Positions 58,219 to 64,000 of a stretch of 64,000 bases of DNA are shown piece by piece. A program made the translations under genes and the position numbers. The DNA lies in NCBI GenBank assembly GCA_946632055.1, contig CAMPAR010000001.1, forward strand, positions 43,730 through 107,729, in the 5' to 3' direction. Position 1 is the stretch's first letter; every line of letters begins with the position of its first letter. The DNA is from an uncultured Lachnospiraceae bacterium (GTDB taxonomy: Bacteria > Bacillota > Clostridia > Lachnospirales > Lachnospiraceae). The notes under the pieces are model-generated. The model made no database searches and was not told the origin of the DNA. It worked only from the letters and a program-made list of their open reading frames with translations.

Positions 58219-58841
58219 ACGAAATCAATATATCCAAGGCAATTATCCGGCGTCTGCCGCGTTACTACCGGTATCTCGAGGAGCTGAAAAGCGAAGGCAT
58301 TGAGCGGATTTCCTCCGGAGAGCTGTCCGAACGGATGAAGGTGACGGCCTCCCAGATCCGGCAGGACCTGAACCACTTCGGCGGATTCGGCCAGCAGGGC
58401 TACGGCTATAAGGTGAATTACCTTTATGAGGAAATCGGAAAGATCCTCGGGCTGGACCGTGTGAACCGGCTGATCCTGATCGGCGCGGGAAATCTCGGCA
58501 CGGCGCTTGCCAATTATACGAATTACCGGAACCGGGGCTTCATGATCGAAGCGATTTTCGACCGGGATCCTTCGAAGGTCGGAACCCGGGTTCATGATAT
58601 TCCGGTCTATTCCATTGACGAACTGGAAGCCTATCTTTCAGAGAACAGCATTGATATCGCTACCATTACCATTCCGAAAGAAGAGGCGGTCAAGGTGGCG
58701 AAACGCCTGACAGACGCGGGAATCCGGGCCATCTGGAACTTCGCGCACACCGATCTTCCGGTGCCGGACGACGTGGCGGTTGAGAATGTCCATCTTTCGG
58801 AGTCTTTGATGAGCCTGTCATACAAGTTGAAGAATATGTAG
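58215..58841 (+). CDS. rex: Redox-sensing transcriptional repressor Rex
   Basis: A 208-residue NAD(H)-sensing repressor: N-terminal winged helix (ISKAIIRRLPRYYRYLEELKSEGIERISSGEL, then KVTASQIRQDLNHFGGFGQQGYGY) and Rossmann domain (LILIGAGNLGTALANYTNY), ending with a domain-swap helix. It releases fermentation-gene operators at high NADH. GTGA overlap couples it to the flavoprotein gene upstream, an unusual and suggestive redox pairing. Confidence 0.96.
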   Translation: MNEINISKAIIRRLPRYYRYLEELKSEGIERISSGELSERMKVTASQIRQDLNHFGGFGQQGYGYKVNYLYEEIGKILGLDRVNRLILIGAGNLGTALANYTNYRNRGFMIEAIFDRDPSKVGTRVHDIPVYSIDELEAYLSENSIDIATITIPKEEAVKVAKRLTDAGIRAIWNFAHTDLPVPDDVAVENVHLSESLMSLSYKLKNM

Positions 58842-58851
58842 GGGATTGGAA

Positions 58852-60534
58852 ATGTTTGTGATTTTAGTCTCCCTGATCGGAGGACTCGGCCTGTTTATCT
58901 ACGGCATGAATCTGATGAGCCGGGGAATTGAGCGTGTCGCCGGCAACAAGCTGCGCGACATCCTGAAGAAATTTACCAGAAACAGGTTTTTCGGCCTGGT
59001 TGTCGGCACCTTCTTTACGGCCGTGATTCAGTCTTCGAGTGCCGCGACGGTGATGGTCGTCAGCTTTGTCAACTCCGGGCTGATGACACTTGCGGAGGCT
59101 TCCGGCGTAATCATGGGCGCCAATATCGGCACCACGGTCACGGCCATGCTCGTTGCCTTCCGTCTCGGGGCCATCGCGCCGATCTTTGTATTCCTCGGCG
59201 CGATCATGTCGAATTACATCAAGCGCCCGACGATCCGAAAGAGCGGCGACATTGTGCTCGGCTTCGGCATTCTGTTCCTCGGCATCAGCTCGATGTCCGA
59301 GGCCATGTCCCTTTTGAAGGAAGTCCCGGCCGTCGCAAATGTGCTGAAGGGATTTACGAACCCGTTCATCGGACTGCTCCTCGGACTTGCGATCACATCG
59401 ATCGTGCAGAGCTCTTCCGTGACGGTTTCCATCCTCGTCGTCATGGCATCCCAGGGCCTCGTGGACCTGCATATCTGCCTGTATGTGATCCTCGGCTGTA
59501 ATATTGGCGCCTGCACCTCGGCCCTGATTTCCGGCCTGAACGGCTCGAAGAACGCGAAAAGAGCGGCGCTCATCCACCTCCTCTTCAATATCTTCGGTTC
59601 GATCCTGCTGTTCGCGCTGATTGCGCTCTTCGGCGAATACATCGAAAGGATTATCGTGACCGTAAGCGGCGGTAATTCCGACGCCGGGTCGCTCGGACGG
59701 AACATCGCCATGGCGCATTTCCTGTTCAAGGTCTTCATGGTGATCGTATTCTATCCCTTCATGAACTGGATCATCCGGCTGACCTACGTACTGGTGCCGG
59801 GCGACGACGAGGAAGGGAACGAAGGGCAGCTTGTTACGCGCTTCATTTCGAACGCCTTCCCGAATCCCGCGATTGCCGTGTATCTGGCGGTTCAGGAAAT
59901 ATACCGGATGGCGCACATGGCGAAGGACAACCTGAACCTCGCGATGAGCTGCCTGTATTCCTCCGACGCCGAGAAGGTATGTGCCGTCGAGGATACGGAG
60001 CTGTATATCGATTTCCTGAACATTAAAATCAGCGACTATCTGGTCAAGATCAACCAGAACACCCTGCCGCTGGCCGACGCCGGGCGAATCTCGGGCTATT
60101 TCCACGTCGTAAGCGACATCGAGCGCATCGGCGATTACGCGGACAATATCCGCGAGTATACGATCCAGATGTCGGAGAACAATGTGAGCTTCTCGGACGA
60201 AAGCATCGCCGAACTGAAGCAGATGATGGAAAAGGTCAATCTGATGATCGACGAAGCGCTGGAGATGTTCGGGGAGAAGGAAAACGATGTCCACATGGAG
60301 GAAATCCGGCGTCTCGAGGACGAGGTGGACGCGATGGAGCAGTCCCTGCAGCAGTCGCATATCGACCGCCTGAATCAGGGCCTCTGCACCGCGGAAGCCG
60401 GCATCTTTTTCTCCGATACCGTTTCGGCGCTCGAACGGATCGCGGACCACTCGATCAATATCGCCTTCGCCGTTTCCGAATCCGCCGCGAACGAAAAGCT
60501 CGCGCGCTTCGGCGGCCGCGTACAGCTGAAATAA
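58852..60534 (+). CDS. Na/Pi cotransporter family protein with PhoU-like tail
   Basis: 560 residues from ATG 58852 (AGGGGA 7 nt upstream; the track starts at TTG 58846). The membrane half has two inverted NptA/PNaS repeats, with the paired QSSS motifs TAVIQSSSAATVMVVSFVNSG and SIVQSSSVTVSILVVMASQG and the following GANIGTT and GCNIGAC. The C-terminal 200 residues are PhoU-like helices. It probably imports phosphate with sodium, or modulates it through the PhoU domain. Ends at a terminator. Confidence 0.92.
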   Translation: MFVILVSLIGGLGLFIYGMNLMSRGIERVAGNKLRDILKKFTRNRFFGLVVGTFFTAVIQSSSAATVMVVSFVNSGLMTLAEASGVIMGANIGTTVTAMLVAFRLGAIAPIFVFLGAIMSNYIKRPTIRKSGDIVLGFGILFLGISSMSEAMSLLKEVPAVANVLKGFTNPFIGLLLGLAITSIVQSSSVTVSILVVMASQGLVDLHICLYVILGCNIGACTSALISGLNGSKNAKRAALIHLLFNIFGSILLFALIALFGEYIERIIVTVSGGNSDAGSLGRNIAMAHFLFKVFMVIVFYPFMNWIIRLTYVLVPGDDEEGNEGQLVTRFISNAFPNPAIAVYLAVQEIYRMAHMAKDNLNLAMSCLYSSDAEKVCAVEDTELYIDFLNIKISDYLVKINQNTLPLADAGRISGYFHVVSDIERIGDYADNIREYTIQMSENNVSFSDESIAELKQMMEKVNLMIDEALEMFGEKENDVHMEEIRRLEDEVDAMEQSLQQSHIDRLNQGLCTAEAGIFFSDTVSALERIADHSINIAFAVSESAANEKLARFGGRVQLK

Positions 60535-60563
60535 TTTGAGGCGCTTTAAAAAGCACCGAAGAA

Positions 60564-60603
60564 ATTCCCCCGGGACTTCCTGTTTATGAAGCTCCGGGGG
60601 AAT
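60564..60603 (+). terminator. Terminator after the Na/Pi cotransporter
   Basis: ATTCCCCCGG and CCGGGGGAAT, 10 bp perfect, with a 20-nt loop, followed by CTCTT. Confidence 0.75.
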
Positions 60604-60614
60604 CTCTTATGTAC

Positions 60615-60643
60615 TTGCAAATTGGCGGAAAATCCTGTATAAT
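60615..60643 (+). promoter_or_regulatory. Promoter of priA-def-fmt
   Basis: TTGCAA, 17 nt, TATAAT; start expected near 60650. Confidence 0.78.
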
Positions 60644-60698
60644 GCTATATCAGCTATGGCCATAAAGCAAAAGAGGAATGGAGGGATCCGACAGGAAG

Positions 60699-62918
60699 AT
60701 GTATGCAGAGGTTGTGATCGACATAAACAGCAAAGAAGTCGACCGGCCGTTTACCTACCGGATTCCCGAAGAACTGCAGGAGAGGGCGATTACCGGCGCC
60801 CTGGTGTCGGTGCCCTTCGGACGGGCGAATAAGCTGCGTCAGGGCTATATTCTCGGACTCAGGCGGGAGGCGCCGGAGGGAATGGAGCCGGAACGGATCA
60901 AGGAGATTGATTCGGTCGTCGAGCGGGGCTTCAGCGTGGAGGAGCAGATGCGAAAGCTTGCCCTTCTCATGCGGGAGCGCTACGGCGGGACGCTGTATCA
61001 GGCGCTGTCCGTGGTTCTGCCGAACAAGCTGCAGGTGAAGCCGAAGAGAGAACGCTATTTCGAGTTCACGGGGTCGGAAGAAACGCTGAATGCGCTGCTT
61101 TCGGAAGCCGAAAGGAAAAAGCACTACGCGAAGCAAAGACTGCTGCAGGCCTTCTCGGAAAGCCGCGTGCTTCCGGGCTCCATCGTGACGGACCGGCTGA
61201 ATATTTCGGCGGCCACGATCAAATCCCTGACGGGCGCTGGCGTCCTGACGATCCGCTCCGAAGAAGCCGGCGATGATCTGAAATCGCTCGCCGAGGAGAT
61301 CGGAAGGCGGAAGAAAGAGGGCCGTAAGACCCTGAACGAAGAGCAGCAGATCGCCGTGGACGGAATCCTGCAGGAATCCCGTACGGTATCGGTGCTCTTC
61401 GGCATTACCGGCTCCGGAAAGACAGAGGTCTATCTGGAACTGATCGACCGCGTCCTTCAGGAAGGAAAAGAGGCCATCGTCCTGATTCCGGAAATCGCGC
61501 TGACCTATCAGACCGTCATGCGTTTCTATGAGCGCTTCGGCGACCTCGTGTCCGTCGTGCACTCCAGGCTCAGCAAGGGCGACAAATGCGAACGCTTTCT
61601 GAAGGCGGAGCGGGGCGAAATCCGGGTGATGATCGGCCCGAGATCCGCTCTATTTACGCCGTTCCAGCATCCGGGCCTGATCATTGTGGACGAATTCCAC
61701 GAGCCCAGCTACATTTCGGAGCAGGTGCCGAAATACGACACCGTCGAAACGGCGGAAATGCGGGCCTCGCTTTCCGGGGCGAAGCTCGTGCTCGGTTCGG
61801 CGACGCCGACGGTGGATGCCTATTACCGCGCGCAGAAGGGCGAGGTAGCCCTGTTCCGCCTCACACACCGGGCGGTTTCCGGCGCGGCGCTTCCGAAGGT
61901 TCAGGTTGTCGATATGCGGGAAGAGCTGCAGGCCGGGAACCGGAGCATGTTCTCCGGCGTCCTGAAGGAGAAAATCCGGGACCGGCTGGACCGGAAGGAG
62001 CAGGTGATGCTGTTCCTGAACCGGAGAGGCTATTCCGGCGCTGTGAGCTGCCGCTCCTGCGGGGAGCCCTTAAACTGCCCGCACTGCAGCGTGGCGATGA
62101 AAATGCACCGCTCAGGGCGGCTGCACTGCCATATCTGCGGCTATGAAGCGGATATGCCGAAAGCCTGTCCGCACTGCGGCTCAGGGCTTCTCGGCGCCTT
62201 CGGGACCGGAACGGAAAAGGTGGAGGAGATGGTGAAGTCCTGCTTCCCCGACGCCCGCGTGCTCCGGATGGACGCGGATACGACCGGCGGAAAGGACGGA
62301 CACCGGGAAATTCTCGAAAAGTTCCTGCACCGGGAGGCGGACATTCTTGTCGGCACGCAGATGATCGTGAAGGGACACGATTTTCCGGACGTGACGCTGG
62401 TCGGCGTCCTCGCGGCGGATTTATCGCTGAATGTGCCGGATTACCGCGCCTCCGAGCGCACCTTCCAGCTTCTTCTGCAGGCGGAAGGCCGGGCGGGCCG
62501 CGCCTCGCATCCGGGCGAATGCATCGTCCAGACCTATCTCCCGGAGCACTACGCGGTGCAGGCCGCGGCGGAGCATGATTTCTACGCCTTTTACCGGCAG
62601 GAGATGATTTTCCGCCGCCAGATGACCTATCCGCCCTGCGGCTTTTTCACCGCCTTTACCCTGTCCGGCGCGGATCAGGGGAAAACCGAGGAGACCATGC
62701 TTCGGATTTTCAATGAAGCGAAAACGCGCGCCTCGGTTCCGGTGCGTTTCCTCGGGCCGACGGAGATGAGCATTTACAAGGTGAAGGACATGTACCGTCA
62801 GGTCCTCTACTTCAAGACGAGGACGACGAAGGACCTGTTCGAAATCAAGCGGCTTCTCGAGAAGCTCAGCGAAGCCCTGATCGGAAAAGAACGGCTGTTT
62901 ATCAGCTTTGAAAGATAA
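60699..62918 (+). CDS. priA: Primosomal protein N' (replication restart helicase PriA)
   Basis: About 739 residues from ATG 60699 (MYAEVVIDINSKEVDRPFTYRIP); ATG 60678 is an alternative start. 3' DNA-binding N-domain, helicase motif I GITGSGKTEVYLE, motif II DEFH (IIVDEFHEPSYISE) where the usual PriA motif is DEEH, the zinc-binding region CRSCGEPLNCPHCSVAM...CHICGYEADMPKACPHCGSG with all eight cysteines, and helicase motifs QAEGRAGRASHPG. Full length. The usual neighbours def and fmt follow. Confidence 0.96.
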   Translation: MYAEVVIDINSKEVDRPFTYRIPEELQERAITGALVSVPFGRANKLRQGYILGLRREAPEGMEPERIKEIDSVVERGFSVEEQMRKLALLMRERYGGTLYQALSVVLPNKLQVKPKRERYFEFTGSEETLNALLSEAERKKHYAKQRLLQAFSESRVLPGSIVTDRLNISAATIKSLTGAGVLTIRSEEAGDDLKSLAEEIGRRKKEGRKTLNEEQQIAVDGILQESRTVSVLFGITGSGKTEVYLELIDRVLQEGKEAIVLIPEIALTYQTVMRFYERFGDLVSVVHSRLSKGDKCERFLKAERGEIRVMIGPRSALFTPFQHPGLIIVDEFHEPSYISEQVPKYDTVETAEMRASLSGAKLVLGSATPTVDAYYRAQKGEVALFRLTHRAVSGAALPKVQVVDMREELQAGNRSMFSGVLKEKIRDRLDRKEQVMLFLNRRGYSGAVSCRSCGEPLNCPHCSVAMKMHRSGRLHCHICGYEADMPKACPHCGSGLLGAFGTGTEKVEEMVKSCFPDARVLRMDADTTGGKDGHREILEKFLHREADILVGTQMIVKGHDFPDVTLVGVLAADLSLNVPDYRASERTFQLLLQAEGRAGRASHPGECIVQTYLPEHYAVQAAAEHDFYAFYRQEMIFRRQMTYPPCGFFTAFTLSGADQGKTEETMLRIFNEAKTRASVPVRFLGPTEMSIYKVKDMYRQVLYFKTRTTKDLFEIKRLLEKLSEALIGKERLFISFER

Positions 62919-62930
62919 AGAGGTAAGATT

Positions 62931-63467
62931 GTGGCAATTCTGAATGTGCGCCAGCTCGGCGATGAAATTCTGACGAAAAAGTGTAAACCGGTCAAGCTTA
63001 TTACGCCCAGAATCCGGCAGCTTGTCGAGGATATGTACGACACCATGTACGAATCCGGCGGCGTGGGGCTTGCGGCGCCTCAGGTAGGCATCCTGAAGCG
63101 GATCGTCGTGATCGACGTGACGCCGGACCCGGAAGAGGGCGAGGAGATTCCGGAAGAGGAAATGATGCGCTATACGATGATTAACCCCGAAATTCTCGAG
63201 TCCTCGGGCGAGCAGCGGGGATATGAGGGCTGCTTAAGCTATGTCGGCATGAGCGGCATCGTTACGCGTCCGAGCCATGTGAAGGTGCGCTTCACGGATC
63301 TTGACGGCGACGAATACGAGCTGGAGGGCGAGGGGCTTCTTGCGCGCTGCATCTGCCACGAGCTCGACCATCTGGACGGTCATATGTATACGGAACGCGC
63401 CGAGGAGGGCTCCGTCGTTTCCAACGAGGAGCTTGCGAAGATGCAGGAAGAAAGCGAAGAGGAATAA
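62931..63467 (+). CDS. def: Peptide deformylase
   Basis: A 178-residue metallo-enzyme that removes the formyl group from nascent proteins. Motif 1 GVGLAAPQVG, motif 2 EGCLSYVG, motif 3 CHELDHLDGHMYTER contain all metal ligands. It starts with GTG 12 nt after priA, with AAGAGG upstream. A short acidic insertion (DPEEGEEIPEEEM) sits between motifs 1 and 2. Confidence 0.95.
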   Translation: MAILNVRQLGDEILTKKCKPVKLITPRIRQLVEDMYDTMYESGGVGLAAPQVGILKRIVVIDVTPDPEEGEEIPEEEMMRYTMINPEILESSGEQRGYEGCLSYVGMSGIVTRPSHVKVRFTDLDGDEYELEGEGLLARCICHELDHLDGHMYTERAEEGSVVSNEELAKMQEESEEE

Positions 63468-63488
63468 GACGAGGATAGTGAAGCGGGT

Positions 63489-64000
63489 ATGAGAATTGTC
63501 TTTATGGGGACGCCGGATTTCGCGGTGCCGACGCTGGAAGCGCTGATCCATAGCCGCCATGAAGTGGCGGCGGTTTATACACAGCCGGACCGGGAGCAGG
63601 GACGCGGGAAAAAGATATCGTACTCCCCGGTGAAGACCTGCGCGCTGGAGCACGGAATCCCGGTGCTGCAGCCGAAGGGCCTGCGTAAGCCGGAGACCGT
63701 GGAAAAGCTGAAGAGCTTTGAGCCGGACGTGATTGTCGTCGTGGCCTACGGCGTCATACTCAGGACGCCGGTCCTTGAGGCCGCGAAATACGGCTGCATC
63801 AATGTGCACGCCTCGCTCCTTCCGAAATACCGCGGCGCGGCGCCGATCCAGTGGGCTATCCTGAACGGCGAAAAGGAAACCGGCGTGACGATCATGCAGA
63901 TGGACGAAGGACTCGATACCGGCGATATCCTTGCCGTTTCCCGCCTCCCGATCGAGCCGGACGAAACCGGCGCCTCGCTGTTTGACAAGCTTTCGCTCCT
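63489..64000 (+). CDS. fmt: Methionyl-tRNA formyltransferase (partial, C-terminus off the right edge)
   Basis: Not in the ORF track because it is cut by the window end. About 170 codons are present: [19 protein letters not shown], the formyl-THF binding and catalytic region [42 protein letters not shown] with the conserved Asn-His and SLLPKYRG, and [18 protein letters not shown]. It formylates initiator Met-tRNA, the counterpart of Def just upstream. Confidence 0.95.
   Translation, partial: MRIVFMGTPDFAVPTLEALIHSRHEVAAVYTQPDREQGRGKKISYSPVKTCALEHGIPVLQPKGLRKPETVEKLKSFEPDVIVVVAYGVILRTPVLEAAKYGCINVHASLLPKYRGAAPIQWAILNGEKETGVTIMQMDEGLDTGDILAVSRLPIEPDETGASLFDKLSL

Overview
The window is a contiguous, densely packed chromosomal segment that looks GC-rich (not counted) with Firmicutes-type signals: strong AGGAGG-like ribosome binding sites, TTGACA/TATAAT promoters often with an extended TGn, and many 4-nt ATGA/GTGA start-stop overlaps. 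Gene content and order (yqhY-nusB-ispA-dxs-tlyA-nadK-recN, miaB-mutS-mutL, a folT gene behind a THF riboswitch, pyrBI-type aspartate transcarbamylase, Rex, indolepyruvate:ferredoxin oxidoreductase, a DUF6062 protein) suggest an anaerobic clostridium, most likely of the Lachnospiraceae type. This is inference; there is no rRNA in the window. I see no prophage, insertion sequence or CRISPR array.

Layout. 1-1505 (minus): a partial type III pantothenate kinase and an ECF-transporter S component. 1639-2556: a small alarmone synthetase behind a leader with three strong hairpins. 2607-9493: the isoprenoid/housekeeping run yqhY-nusB-ispA-dxs-tlyA-nadK-recN, lacking the xseA/xseB and argR genes often found in it. 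9540-12734: glycerate kinase, an ECF sigma factor with a translationally coupled membrane partner, and a TetR-type regulator. 12893-14374 (minus): a two-domain PPK2 polyphosphate kinase with a redox-operator-like palindrome in its promoter. 14518-17639: small membrane proteins and FolT. 17702-25526: miaB, mutS, mutL, glnS. 25539-29698: DUF6062 protein, a zinc-ribbon MscL, a LEA-like coiled-coil protein and a large Ser/Glu-rich surface protein. 29718-35218: mcsA-mcsB-clpC-radA without ctsR. 35368-36399 (minus): tRNA-Glu and a TtcA-like PP-loop enzyme. 36448-39473: upp, pyrR, uraA. 39506-46748: an aryl-acid/aromatic amino-acid operon (acyl-CoA ligase, iorA, iorB, paaK, ACT protein, aminotransferase) preceded by a short Tyr/Phe-rich leader ORF. 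46915-48060: a serine hydrolase. 48146-57277: pyrC-carB-pyrK-pyrD-pyrF-pyrE-pyrB-pyrI. 57355-60534: a thioredoxin-reductase-like flavoprotein, rex and a Na/Pi cotransporter. 60615-64000: priA, def, fmt (partial).

How the parts fit. The salvage genes (upp, uraA), the regulator pyrR and the de novo pyr operon appear tied together by a small RNA element: a lower stem, a UAAU bulge, an upper stem of varying but complementary sequence, and an ACGGGA-type loop. It occurs before pyrR, uraA and pyrC, and in degenerate form before upp. In the pyrR leader its 3' strand can pair with the terminator, giving a complete three-state attenuator. In uraA it covers the Shine-Dalgarno sequence and start codon. 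These are candidate PyrR-binding loops.

The most unusual signals are: (i) that pyrimidine RNA element family; (ii) the Tyr/Phe-rich leader ORF before the IOR/PaaK operon, which implies control by aromatic amino-acid supply; (iii) an 81-82 nt dispersed palindromic repeat in three copies whose stem arms differ between copies yet stay complementary; (iv) a McsB homologue that has lost the NEEDH and CPTN active-site residues although ClpC keeps the two phosphoarginine-recognition glutamates; (v) a thioredoxin-reductase-like protein without the NADPH-binding motif; (vi) an MscL channel with a C-terminal zinc ribbon.
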